Below the pieces are notes generated by a model. That model was not told where the DNA came from and ran no database searches. It worked only from the letters and a program-made list of their open reading frames with translations. Both the position numbers and the translations under genes were made by a program. Positions 1 to 9,776 of a DNA stretch of 64,000 nt are shown in pieces (positions within the stretch are counted from its first letter, which is position 1; each line of letters starts with the position of its first letter). Origin of the DNA: Brettanomyces bruxellensis (taxonomy: Eukaryota > Ascomycota > Pichiomycetes > Pichiales > Pichiaceae); assembly GCF_011074885.1 (NCBI RefSeq), contig NC_054686.1, forward strand, positions 1,116,001-1,180,000. Direction: 5' to 3'.

Positions 1-5
1 GTGAA

Positions 6-1268
6 ATGTCAAAGAACGTTATCATAGACAATGGTGCTTATGAAATAAAATATGGTGAAGCTTCAGATGACAAGCCAAAGCATATTCCAAACTGTGTTGT
101 CAGAACAAATACTGGGCGTGTTTTACTTGGTGAGAATTTGAGACCCGAAAAGAAAGTCATAACTGATTATTCGGGAATTCATTATCGACGTCCTATTGAG
201 CACAGTCAGCTTACACAGTGGTCTTTAGAAAAGCAAATATGGGATAATACATTCATGGAAAGTCATTTCACAGATAATTGGCTCGAGGATTCCAATCTTA
301 TATTTTGTGAGTCGCCTTTTACAATCAGTAAGTTTCAGAATATGTCCGATGAAATCTTGTTTGAAGAATACGGAATTGCCAATCTCTACCGATGCTCCTC
401 TGGGTTCTTGACACCATGGCTGAATAATAATGAACAGAAGAATGAGAAAAGCCAAAGAAATTACAATGATTTTCAGTTTGTCATAGACTCTGGATTCGAC
501 TCGACCTGGGTTATACCAATGATATACGGCTTACCATACTGGAAAGCAGTGAGAAAGATGCCTGTTGCAGGAAAGTTTCTTAACGGATATATGCGAGAAA
601 TGATTTCTTTTAGGCATTATAACGTTACCGATGAGATGGTGGTGGTAAATAATATCAAAGAAAAGGCATGCTACGTCAGTCCTAATTATGAAAACTCACT
701 TGGCAAAGTGGAAAAGTCAAGAAATGGGGCGCTGGATAACAAGAAAATGGGGGAGATATCCATAAATTATGTTCTGCCTGATTTCAAAACATCCACCGTT
801 GGATATACATTAACGAATAGTGAGCTTGCTACCCTTGAAAGAAAAGAAGAAATTCAATCTTTGAAACTTTATGATGAGCGGTTTGCAATTCCAGAGCTTC
901 TTTTTCATCCAGAGCTTAGTGGGGCATATAAAGCAGGCTTAATTACCACAATTAAGGACTCATTAAACCATGTTCCAGAGCTTCTGAGACCATTAATGGT
1001 AGCTAATATGATTTTGGTTGGTGGGACGTCCAACTTACCTGGTTATGAAGACAGGTTGGTGAGTGATTTAAAACAAGAGGTTCCAATTGATAATAAAATC
1101 ATTGTTCGTGACCTCAGTAATTTCACTAAAGACCATTCCGAAATTGGCTGGTTTTCAGGTCGGCAGTTTTTCAAGAGCGGTGCTTTCAGTAAGGTTTGTG
1201 TCTCTAAGCATGATTATCAGGAGCTTGGCGTTGAATACACACAGGAGAAATTTGGATATAAATTATAG
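6..1268 (+). CDS. ARP6: Actin-related protein Arp6, SWR1 complex subunit
   Basis: A 420-residue actin-fold protein. In yeast, Arp6 is a core subunit of the nuclear SWR1 remodeller, which exchanges H2A for H2A.Z. The N-terminus has the actin phosphate-1 type motif (VIIDNGAYEIKYG, residues 5-17), followed by the Arp6-like RRPIEHSQLTQW segment (about 61-72). Further Arp6-type segments are FQFVIDSGFDSTWVIP (about 156-171), FRHYNVTDEMVVVNNIKE (about 202-219) and a C-terminal MILVGGTSNLPGYEDRL block that forms the second phosphate-binding loop. Length is close to the S. cerevisiae protein (about 438). The ATG lies five bases into the window, so its promoter is outside. It is convergent with the VTC5-like gene, 126 bp away. 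Assignment to ARP6 rather than another ARP rests on the overall pattern of conserved blocks recalled from the family. Confidence 0.9.
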   Translation: MSKNVIIDNGAYEIKYGEASDDKPKHIPNCVVRTNTGRVLLGENLRPEKKVITDYSGIHYRRPIEHSQLTQWSLEKQIWDNTFMESHFTDNWLEDSNLIFCESPFTISKFQNMSDEILFEEYGIANLYRCSSGFLTPWLNNNEQKNEKSQRNYNDFQFVIDSGFDSTWVIPMIYGLPYWKAVRKMPVAGKFLNGYMREMISFRHYNVTDEMVVVNNIKEKACYVSPNYENSLGKVEKSRNGALDNKKMGEISINYVLPDFKTSTVGYTLTNSELATLERKEEIQSLKLYDERFAIPELLFHPELSGAYKAGLITTIKDSLNHVPELLRPLMVANMILVGGTSNLPGYEDRLVSDLKQEVPIDNKIIVRDLSNFTKDHSEIGWFSGRQFFKSGAFSKVCVSKHDYQELGVEYTQEKFGYKL

Positions 1269-1394
1269 ATATTAGATTTACTAAAAGTGTTACAAAGTTC
1301 ATAGCAAAAGGTGTATTATATTATGGTCGCACAAAAGAAGGATTCCAGATCCTCGTTAAATATTTTCAACCAATACTCTTGAAGAATATGTGCT

Positions 1395-4358
1395 CTAGAA
1401 AAATGATGTTAGTCCAATTATGAATAACGTTGTAACAATGAAAAACGTAGACCATACAATCACTATATGGGACTGAGGTGGGTCTGAATATCTGCACATC
1501 ATAAGGCAAATACTTCCAATGTCTAAAATCATCGCTGCACCCATGCACAAGAAGCCAAATAGAAGGAGCATGAAGATACCATTGTTGTTTATAACATCTG
1601 GATTTTTATTTGAGTTTCGCAGAACAGAATACACTATGCCAATACCAGCACCATCCACCAGATATGACACTAACGCAATGATGAAATAAAGACAGGAGAG
1701 TACTTTATCATGAACAACTTGACTAGCCAACTCATTTGGCCTATATGAAGATGACGTTCCCTTACTAGCGTTGGTGTTAACTGCGGCCTCAATAATTGAT
1801 GTACGTCTGTTCAAAGGTGCCTCTTCATTCTCGGATGTCAGGTAATCTGTTTCTGTTTCGGATTCTGAGTAAGAGCCAGAGTGTGAAGTGTGTGTGCTGC
1901 GTGTTGAGTCATAGCCAGCAAAATTTTGATTTGTCACAATCTGATTGCGCTCAATGTCTGCATCTTGATTATCCCGATTACGGTCAAAACCAAAGTGTCT
2001 CAGACGACCAAATGCACTTGTCACTTTGTTTGCAAACTGTAAAATGGATTCGATTTTATCAGGAGTTAAAAAGTTTAACCCAACCGTAAATCCATTTCCA
2101 CGACGATCAGACTGTGGATTCTCTGAATCATCATACACATAAAAGGCATCATCCTTATCCTCCAAATCAGAGCCATAATCAAACTCATTCCAATAGCCCT
2201 CGCCATGTTGCACCTGTTTTGGGGCATTTAGTTGGGCATCGTCCTTGTTCAATAATATTCCGTGGATTGAGTTGTTGCTTGACTTCTTATGTAAAGAGGG
2301 AAGTTTTCTTATGTCCCTACTTTGAAGAATGTTAAACCATGGTGCAATGAAGCTCAATGTCAAGTCATCGGGAACAGAATCCATGTAATATTTTGCATAT
2401 AGGTAATTGTTTAGACTGAACTGGACGCCATCCACACGATAAACCAAGTGGGAGTGCATCAACTCCCGAACATTTGACGACAGTCTTCTTAATGGCGAGT
2501 CGTAGCGAACCTCTAAAATTGAATGTGGAAATCTGTCGGCGTTTTTTTCATCCTCCGTAGTCCATGTGTTATCACATTTTGTAATGCCATTTTTCAATGG
2601 AACACTCTTTATATCGCTGTCCAATGTTATGTAGCACTCGATTTCGTTGTCGGCATCAAGTTTTATGAATCTCATCCGATTGAATTTCACTTTTGCCGCT
2701 GGGAGTACACTTTTATCGTAGCACCAATCAAGTGTGAGCTGTGCCATTTTTGGATTTCCAATCAAATCAGCATTTAACCAATCGTTAACCAATTGCTCCT
2801 TTCTGACTTTTCTCGAAAAAAGTTCCAATAAAACAGAACTGTTCATACTTGCTAGGGTGAATTGGCGTAGTCCACCAACCGGTGCCATCAAAAGAGGAAT
2901 CTGCTGTTTTGAAGCATCTGGGTAATACACCTCTGGAGAAACATCAGAAGGGTATACATCAGTATCATCCAAAGCCTCAGGTGATGTAAAAGAGCTCGAT
3001 ACAGCCGTAGTTCCGGAGAATGATCTTCCGTTGTCATTGTTGAATCTTTTTAATGTCATAACTGGAGAGCTCACATTTGCTAACCAATATGATATTACAG
3101 CTGTGGAAGGATGAAAGGTTTCTAAATCATCTTCATTTCCATTCAAATTTGTTGTTGTTAACGTTTGAGGTTGCACGGGTCTGTGATGCAAATCTTCACT
3201 CCGCAATTGTGAATTGGTTGTCAGATCATTTCTGCGTGCAGCTTCCAAATTTAAAGAGGATTCCGTTTTCTTCAATCTGAAACTTGGATGCTTCGAATGG
3301 GTAATCTGATTATCTGTTTCAGTGTCTTGTTCGTGTGCACCTGTAATGCCTGTATCATCAGATATGAGCTTAAACTCGCGAAGCAAAAGAAACCTGATTT
3401 CATTTAAGTTATCCTTGTGAACCCAAAATAGCTTCGAAACTGGTGCCTTTTTCAACCGCACAACATCATAAGCAGTGACCCTCGATTCCAGTAGGGAGGG
3501 TCGAATATTTCTTGGCTGTGAAGAGCTCATACTCAAGTATGAGCTTCTCCTAACTGGAGAATGCAATATCAACGAACTTGGTGTAAAATCGAGACTAGTT
3601 TCACGAGCATGCTTGGCTAAGGATGGTGGTAGTTGTTTAGGTGGAGAAATCGATGTTCCATTCTTGAAAGATGCATCATCTGAAAAGTAACTGTCAATGA
3701 CGTCAAACATTAGAGTCAACTCGGTGGCAGCATCAGTTAGATCAAGATTCACGAAGGAGTTTGGGTCACCATGAAGACATTCCGATGAGATCTTGTCGAT
3801 TAACTCCTGCTTGTATGCGTAAGTCGAATGCTTCAAAAACTTCTTGAACAATTTCCTGATAGCTATCTTCTGCAAAAGGATAAATCTCGAAAGATCTTGC
3901 AAATCTGTGGATACAGTTTCAAGCTGCCTCCTAATAGTTAAAAACTTGCGTGCCCTGAGCCTTGTGTACACAGTACTTGACACATCTACATCCTCACTTT
4001 CGGAACTTAGCATCTGGTTGAGTTGTTTCTTAGTAGCCATTGATCTTCTAGAAAGTTCACCATACTTGGAATTAACAAATAGCGAAACATATTGGATCTG
4101 CTTTTTAAACTCCAAATATAGGTTCTTCAGATATCTCTTTTGATGCGGACCAAGAGTTGCCTGTGCTTGTTGTTGTATTCCGGAAGAATCAACCGACTTT
4201 GTGCCGATCGAGCCTTGGTTACTAGAAGAGAGAGAACTCGAACTTTCTGGATGACTTGTCGTAGCAAGCTTGATATTATGCTTCAAAAGATTGTAATCTA
4301 GATTGTAGTTTTTCCAACGCTCGATGGAGCGATCATTCATCTCCGAGCCGAACTTCAT
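1395..4358 (-). CDS. VTC5: SPX-VTC family protein, Vtc5-like regulator of vacuolar polyphosphate synthesis
   Basis: A 987-residue protein with an N-terminal SPX domain (MKFGSEMNDRSIERW... to about residue 190). It carries the basic SPX helix KLFKKFLKHSTYAYKQ, which in this family binds inositol pyrophosphates. A divergent VTC tunnel-like region follows (about 310-700). Next is an acidic linker containing GYWNEFDYGSDLEDKDD. Three hydrophobic segments close the C-terminus (about 895-985), as in the DUF202-type anchor of VTC proteins. The large size and acidic linker fit Vtc5 (YDR089W), which stimulates the vacuolar polyphosphate polymerase complex, better than catalytic Vtc4. I do not see the usual basic residues of an active polymerase tunnel. 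The alternative is a Vtc2/Vtc3-type subunit. The divergent 2.1 kb upstream region is shared with the gene at 6495. Confidence 0.75.
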   Translation of the reverse strand: MKFGSEMNDRSIERWKNYNLDYNLLKHNIKLATTSHPESSSSLSSSNQGSIGTKSVDSSGIQQQAQATLGPHQKRYLKNLYLEFKKQIQYVSLFVNSKYGELSRRSMATKKQLNQMLSSESEDVDVSSTVYTRLRARKFLTIRRQLETVSTDLQDLSRFILLQKIAIRKLFKKFLKHSTYAYKQELIDKISSECLHGDPNSFVNLDLTDAATELTLMFDVIDSYFSDDASFKNGTSISPPKQLPPSLAKHARETSLDFTPSSLILHSPVRRSSYLSMSSSQPRNIRPSLLESRVTAYDVVRLKKAPVSKLFWVHKDNLNEIRFLLLREFKLISDDTGITGAHEQDTETDNQITHSKHPSFRLKKTESSLNLEAARRNDLTTNSQLRSEDLHHRPVQPQTLTTTNLNGNEDDLETFHPSTAVISYWLANVSSPVMTLKRFNNDNGRSFSGTTAVSSSFTSPEALDDTDVYPSDVSPEVYYPDASKQQIPLLMAPVGGLRQFTLASMNSSVLLELFSRKVRKEQLVNDWLNADLIGNPKMAQLTLDWCYDKSVLPAAKVKFNRMRFIKLDADNEIECYITLDSDIKSVPLKNGITKCDNTWTTEDEKNADRFPHSILEVRYDSPLRRLSSNVRELMHSHLVYRVDGVQFSLNNYLYAKYYMDSVPDDLTLSFIAPWFNILQSRDIRKLPSLHKKSSNNSIHGILLNKDDAQLNAPKQVQHGEGYWNEFDYGSDLEDKDDAFYVYDDSENPQSDRRGNGFTVGLNFLTPDKIESILQFANKVTSAFGRLRHFGFDRNRDNQDADIERNQIVTNQNFAGYDSTRSTHTSHSGSYSESETETDYLTSENEEAPLNRRTSIIEAAVNTNASKGTSSSYRPNELASQVVHDKVLSCLYFIIALVSYLVDGAGIGIVYSVLRNSNKNPDVINNNGIFMLLLFGFLCMGAAMILDIGSICLMMCRYSDPPQSHIVIVWSTFFIVTTLFIIGLTSFF

Positions 4359-6494
4359 GATCTTCTAAATATATAACTGTTTGTGTGCTTAATAGTGAAT
4401 TCGGAGAGTATGCCGATAAAACGAAGATCTGAAAACTTTGAGGCAACGTTTTCTGAGCGTGTTCAGTTGAAGAAAAGTGATGCAAACCCAAGAGTATAGG
4501 TTCGGGTATGTAACTTTGCTTTCCCCTGTTTATTATATCGAAATTTTGCGAAATGGGGATGGAGAAAAGAGTCTGAAAAACTAGCAGTGAGAATATGGCA
4601 TGGATTTGCTTGCTGCCAGAACAATAAACGCTGCTTTTATGGCCTTTTGGATCAATGCAATGCCTTGCGAAGGGGGTATATTAAGGGGGAAAAGTCGTTG
4701 ATCTGACGAATGTGACTTTTAACGACTTTCGAGTGAAAAGGTAAATAATTATTACGCAGTCTCGAATGCAGCTTCGAATAATGAATGCATTTGAAAACGG
4801 TGTTTTTTTGCGCCAGCCGAGTACTGAAAGAACTGATACGGAAGAATAATCAGAAAAATATCTACGTAATATATGTATATGCAGCACAATGTTAAGCCGG
4901 TTAATGCGGAAAGCTGCAAGATAAAAATAAACTGGGCATTAAAGACTTAATCGGCAGAAGTCTTTCTTTGTTCAAAAGAAAAAAAAAAAAAAACTCGGCT
5001 CTGTTATTTGTGTTCTTATTTTTTTTTGTCACCCTCGTAAGGCTGTATTGTATGGCAAGGTCCCCGATAAAAATTGCAGGGGCAAAGATAGGGTGGGTGA
5101 GGCAAATTATCTTTCCTATTGGGACAGAGAATTCAATTTGGCGTGGTTCTGATCAGTCTAATTCATGTACATCAAATGATTGCATCGAGATCTAAGGGTA
5201 TGCAGATAAAAACACCGTCGTATTTTTTCTTGTCCATACGGTATTAGATTTTCTCCCCTTTGTTGTACTCTTCTCCGTCTATCGACCGTTAAAGTTTCCT
5301 TTATTGCATGGCATCTCTCTTTAAAAGCCACTGGAGACCAGATCAAATAAAATAAAAATGCACTTGCCAAATTCGAATTTGGACCCCCTAAAAAAGGCGT
5401 TGAACTGCAATGGCGGTGGCCGAACAATAAAGAGCAAATGCCTCATGAAAAAAAAAAATACACATCGAGGAAGAGAAAAAATTTCTGAAGTAAAATGAAA
5501 GAAATTTAAAAATAATGAATGAGCATAGCGTACTCTGTTTTGATGCATCTTTCAATTGCAGTAAATATTCTTTAACTACTTCAGGGATTTCAGATTTATG
5601 TTGTATTGTCATGAAAATTGAACGGTCGCTGGGTTTAAGACAAATACATAAACGGGATCATTTGTTGCCTGTGACTGGGATGCTTTTTTTTTTTCTTTTT
5701 CCCCCTCCCCACACCTCCGTTTCCTTCTCCAAAGTTCTAACCTTAAAGTCGAGAATATCAGACGGTAAATTGAAGTGGAGTATGTACTATTTTTGCTGAT
5801 GCAATATAGTTCGAACTCCAAGCAAGATTGACATGTAGCTAGTAAAAGTTTTTTTCTTTTTTGCATAATTGTGATTTGTAACGACTTGAGTGCACATTAA
5901 GATATTTGTCTGTCCAAATGGTGAATAATGAACAATAGGCATTTGTCACTTTTCATTTGTGCAGTGAGCCTTCAATAGAGAGCCGGCGGTCACCTCGCGC
6001 GAAACGATAGTTTTTCCCCCGCTAATTAATTAGATCCCTTAGAGTCAAATATAGGCCAGTTTACCAATTATGTGCAAGGTGGTCTCGGTCAGAGTCTGTT
6101 TTTTTAAACAATGCACCAAAAGCATGATAAATTTATTGAGCTAAAAATTAAACGTCAGGAATCTACTGGAAATAAACGGTGCAAACAGATCTGGAGTTTG
6201 GGAGCATTTTATTTCCGGGGCTAGGATTGATAGAAGAGTGTTTCAACAGGATTCGTCTGTGTGATACGTTATTGCACTTGCAAAAGGATTCATGGTCAAC
6301 CTCCAAAAAATGAGATATCAGTTTTTTGCGTAAAAGCAGATATCAGCCGTGAAACATGTCACTATTTGGTCGAACTATTGGCTGGCAGCTTAAAAGAATA
6401 TGATTTAGCCTCTGGATGTTGAACCTGTCGGTGCGTTTAGTTGTTGCTTTTTCGTCATGGACCAGAATTTGTGAAAAAAAAGTAAGCTGAAAGC
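4359..6494. other. Long divergent intergenic region
   Basis: About 2.1 kb separates the start of the VTC5-like gene from the start of the unrecognised gene at 6495. It holds only short, unconvincing open frames. It contains homopolymer tracts (about 15 A at 4979-4993, and T runs near 5680-5700) and a GC-rich patch around 5983-6005 (GCCGGCGGTCACC then CGCGCG) that could be a protein-binding site. I see no RNA gene. It presumably carries two promoters. Confidence 0.5.
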
Positions 6495-7397
6495 ATGGCC
6501 AAAGATCAAGAATCAATCAGTAAACCTGAAGGTGGTGATTGCTCGGCGGCATCCTCAGAATCCTCAGTATCCTCCTCGGAAGAGTCTGCTGATAATTCTT
6601 CTTGCTCAAACGATAGCAGTACTTTCAAGGATATTTCCTTTGCTGATGACAAGCCAGCAAATCAAATTCATACGGACAATACTAGCAATGATATCTGTGG
6701 AACTTCAGCGACGGTAGCTTTGGACCCGAGGTTAAAAATGATCTATTCAACAGTGATGGAAACGCTTAACAGGGACCTCCGCCCTCAGATCCAGAAATTG
6801 GCAAATGATTCGGTCAAGTATCACACTTTAAGGTCTGTGTATCATTTGCCGAGTATCACTGATCTTAAAAAGGAACTTATGAGGCAAAATGCAGAAGGAA
6901 TTCAAGTGAATTTGGACATCAATTCTGCACAGTTACTTGGCATGATCAATAAGGCTGCAGTTCGTACGCAGAATTCTTCATTTAGGAATTCCGTCGGTTC
7001 CAACAGAATGCCGAAAACGCGATTGAATACTGGCCTTAAAGAAAGTCTAAGTGCAATACCAGAGAAAAGGGATGTTGAAGACAACCACTTACAGCTTAGG
7101 CGTGCAAAGGTTAAATATATCTTTCTTTCTCAGGTTGAGTCCTACGAGAGGTCAAGAGACCAAAGAGATATTAGAGACTTGGATACTAAAGAATTGGAGA
7201 TCATTCTCAAAAGAATCAATAGTGGGACTTTCCCTGACCTTAAAGGCCTAAGGCGTATAGTTTGGGGATTTAAGATGTGTTGCGGTATTAAAGAGCAACC
7301 CAGGAATGAATACATTTTGAAGGAGATGGACAATAAAGAACTAAAATTAAGAATACTCGAATTATTACATAATAGTCAGGCGGATGAGGACAATTAG
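6495..7397 (+). CDS. Unrecognised 300-residue protein with Ser-rich acidic N-terminus
   Basis: I do not recognise this protein. The ATG at 6495 opens a 300-codon frame ending at 7397. Residues 1-65 are low-complexity, rich in Ser, Glu and Asp, and look disordered. From about residue 77 (LDPRLKMIYSTVMETLNRDL) the sequence becomes ordered-looking and helical, with mixed charged and hydrophobic residues. A basic stretch follows (about 165-205). The C-terminal 90 residues (RDLDTKELEIILKRINSG ... LLHNSQADED) look like a helical bundle. There is no signal peptide or membrane segment. It is convergent with POB3 (178 bp between stops). Even composition and a clean start and stop support a real gene. 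Fast-evolving nuclear proteins often look like this, but no function can be assigned. Confidence 0.7.
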   Translation: MAKDQESISKPEGGDCSAASSESSVSSSEESADNSSCSNDSSTFKDISFADDKPANQIHTDNTSNDICGTSATVALDPRLKMIYSTVMETLNRDLRPQIQKLANDSVKYHTLRSVYHLPSITDLKKELMRQNAEGIQVNLDINSAQLLGMINKAAVRTQNSSFRNSVGSNRMPKTRLNTGLKESLSAIPEKRDVEDNHLQLRRAKVKYIFLSQVESYERSRDQRDIRDLDTKELEIILKRINSGTFPDLKGLRRIVWGFKMCCGIKEQPRNEYILKEMDNKELKLRILELLHNSQADEDN

Positions 7398-7575
7398 CTC
7401 ATTCTTAGGTTTTACTCGTTCTTCTTTTCACCTTACATAACTCCCACACGTTTTGCCAGCCTTAAGAACTGTTCGCTATTCAAGTAGAATGTACAAAAAC
7501 CCAACTTGAGGTACTATAATATAAAATAGAAAAATAAGGACTCGTAGTATTAAAACGATGTTAGAGTTACCTGCT

Positions 7576-9219
7576 TTATTTCTTGTGCTTCTTTCTCTCC
7601 GGCTCCTCATCCTCCATATCTTCATCATCGTCTTCACCGCTGGCAGAAACGTCAGACTGATATTCCTCCGCAATGTCATCATCTTCTTGGTTCTCATCAC
7701 CAGGTTTAAAGTCCTCGTCTGGTGAATCCTCATCAGCAGATCCCAAATCAAGATCTCCATCATCATCATCATCCGCCAGAGCAGCTGCCATCATTTCCTG
7801 AGCAATCTTTTCATCATTTCTCACCCTCAAGTTTCTAGTCTTCAAAAATGTCTCCAGGGCAGATTGCTCCTTCCTATCAATGTTTCCAAATGTGTGCGAT
7901 CCGCCTCCATATTTGAGAACCACCTCCATGTCAAACGTTTTGTGTGTACCAGCAGTGTCAACTCTAGAAAACACAACTTCATGAACGTCAGAAAACGGAA
8001 GTAGAATTGTTGGCTTCGTAACAAAGATGAGGCACTTATCGAGTGGATAGAGATGGCCCTCGTTCGCCTTAACTGAACAGCTGATAGCCACATCCGAATC
8101 CTTTGTCAGGAACGATCCTGGAACCACAACACGGCGGTCAGTAAAGCCTTTGAAGATACTTGTCAAAACCATGTACGTGTAGTTACTATATGTTTTGTTT
8201 AGACGAGTCTTCCACTTCTTTTCGTATTCGTCATCATCCAAGTTGAGCTCAACTTCTATCTCCTCCTGACTGTCGAACTGAAGCGTCAAAAATGAGTATT
8301 TAGTCTGACCCTGACGTAATGGTGGGTCGACTTGTAAAATTAGAAGCTGATGCAATCCATCCACTTTAGGCAACGAGAATATTCTCTGAATCTGTTTGTA
8401 CTGAACCTTATAATCGTATGTCTTACCTCTCAGTCTGAGGAATGAATCGTACATGTCGATGTCATATCTTCCTCTAGGAGTCAAAAATAGAACCTCGCCA
8501 AATGAAACGATCATCTCTCCAACAACTTGTCCAAGGTCTGCCTTCTCCTTTAGCTCATCGTAGAAATATAGAGCTTTGGTCCGCAAAGGAACAATCTTGT
8601 CGCTTGTTGTATTAGATCCATTATCTGTCTTGCTCTGCTCTTCTTCCTCCTTCTTGTTTATTTCTTCAACCTCGTCCTTCTCCATGTTTCCAGGGATGAA
8701 AAGCTTGAGTTCAACCAATTCATCACCTGCCTTTTCTATTTCGGACTTGTCTACCAGATCCATCTCAACTGAGACTTCATTCTTTCCCGTCATGTTCGTG
8801 TTGGCAATCTGAGAATATGGGATCTCAAAAGCAGGCTTATTACTCACATTAAACACCAATTCATTTCTCGCTAACTGTGTCTTTCCCCAATTCCATCCTC
8901 TCAATGAATGCTCCCTCTGCTCCAACTGTATGTCGAAAAATTTCTCTAGTTCTCTCTTCAAAGATGCAAAGTCTTCTTTGCCAAACCCATCCAGCATCAC
9001 TACACCACGGTTTTTGGTATCAATGCAAACCTCGTATCCCCTTGAACCACGTGACCAGGATGTTGTCAATATTTCCTCTGTTGGGAGCAAAAATGGAGAG
9101 GTTTTTGCCGTTGAACCTGGCAATGTCTGGGCCTTCCAACCTAGTCCAGACTCGGCAAGTCTCATTCTGCCGGGTAATTTGGACTGATTTAGATAGATTC
9201 TCTCATATTCAGTCGACAT
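7576..9219 (-). CDS. POB3: FACT histone chaperone subunit Pob3 (SSRP1 family)
   Basis: A 547-residue protein matching Pob3, which pairs with Spt16 in FACT to disassemble and reassemble nucleosomes during transcription and replication. The N-terminus (YERIYLNQSKLPGRMRLAESGLGWK) is the SSRP1/Pob3 dimerisation PH-like domain. The middle contains the paired PH-like domains, with recognisable strands such as LRLRGKTYDYKVQYKQIQRIF and LDKCLIFVTKPTILLPFSDVHEV. The last 70 residues are strongly acidic (Asp/Glu runs ending in a short basic KKHKK tail). It lacks the HMG box found in animal SSRP1, as expected for yeast, where Nhp6 supplies it. Length matches S. cerevisiae (about 552). It is divergent with SUB2 across a 557 bp shared promoter. 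Confidence 0.96.
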   Translation of the reverse strand: MSTEYERIYLNQSKLPGRMRLAESGLGWKAQTLPGSTAKTSPFLLPTEEILTTSWSRGSRGYEVCIDTKNRGVVMLDGFGKEDFASLKRELEKFFDIQLEQREHSLRGWNWGKTQLARNELVFNVSNKPAFEIPYSQIANTNMTGKNEVSVEMDLVDKSEIEKAGDELVELKLFIPGNMEKDEVEEINKKEEEEQSKTDNGSNTTSDKIVPLRTKALYFYDELKEKADLGQVVGEMIVSFGEVLFLTPRGRYDIDMYDSFLRLRGKTYDYKVQYKQIQRIFSLPKVDGLHQLLILQVDPPLRQGQTKYSFLTLQFDSQEEIEVELNLDDDEYEKKWKTRLNKTYSNYTYMVLTSIFKGFTDRRVVVPGSFLTKDSDVAISCSVKANEGHLYPLDKCLIFVTKPTILLPFSDVHEVVFSRVDTAGTHKTFDMEVVLKYGGGSHTFGNIDRKEQSALETFLKTRNLRVRNDEKIAQEMMAAALADDDDDGDLDLGSADEDSPDEDFKPGDENQEDDDIAEEYQSDVSASGEDDDEDMEDEEPERKKHKK

Positions 9220-9776
9220 TATGCAAATAGAATAAGCTTATTTAACAAGCCAACTTCTCTGGTCAAAAAAGCAAGAGCAACTTTAATGATTTTGATGGAT
9301 GAAAGTACAGCTCTTGGCTCTCTTCCGGGTTTTAACGTGTCGCGTTCTTGATCTTTTTTTTTTCAAATTGTAGGAACTAACTATCCATAGGCAAAAGCAA
9401 ACGGTACCGCGAATATTTTATGTAAAGTAATCATAAAACCACTTTTTTTTTTTTGCAACTCCGGTGCGCTGGCGCGAACACAAAAAAATTAATAGGTGGG
9501 AGTGGCTGGCTCCCTTGGCAAGCATAAAAAGGATCTTTTCCGCATGAAAAAATGAAATAAAAAATGGTTGACCCAATAATTTTATCTCGGGCAGTTTTCT
9601 GTATGCTCTTAATTATCAAATTGGTACTTTTTTCCCCCGTTTGTTTTTTCTCCCCCTTTTTTTTTTCTTTCCGTTTGTTTTGTAGCTGTTCATTTTCTCG
9701 ACAACTCTCACAACAATTTTCTTCTTTATCACCCTTAACTTTTGTTTCTGTTCGTACCAATAACATAACCCTAACT
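9220..9776. promoter_or_regulatory. POB3-SUB2 divergent promoter
   Basis: This 557 bp region lies between the two start codons. A TATA-like element (CATAAAAAGG, near 9523) and a long pyrimidine-rich tract (about 9627-9680 and 9695-9760, with runs of T and C) precede the SUB2 ATG at 9777. Such tracts are common in strong yeast promoters. No specific factor site is proposed. Confidence 0.5.

Noticed and set aside
4642..4655. U2 snRNA-like string GCCTTTTGGATCAA
   Set aside because: The branch-recognition sequence and 5' conserved part of U2 are absent; a chance similarity.
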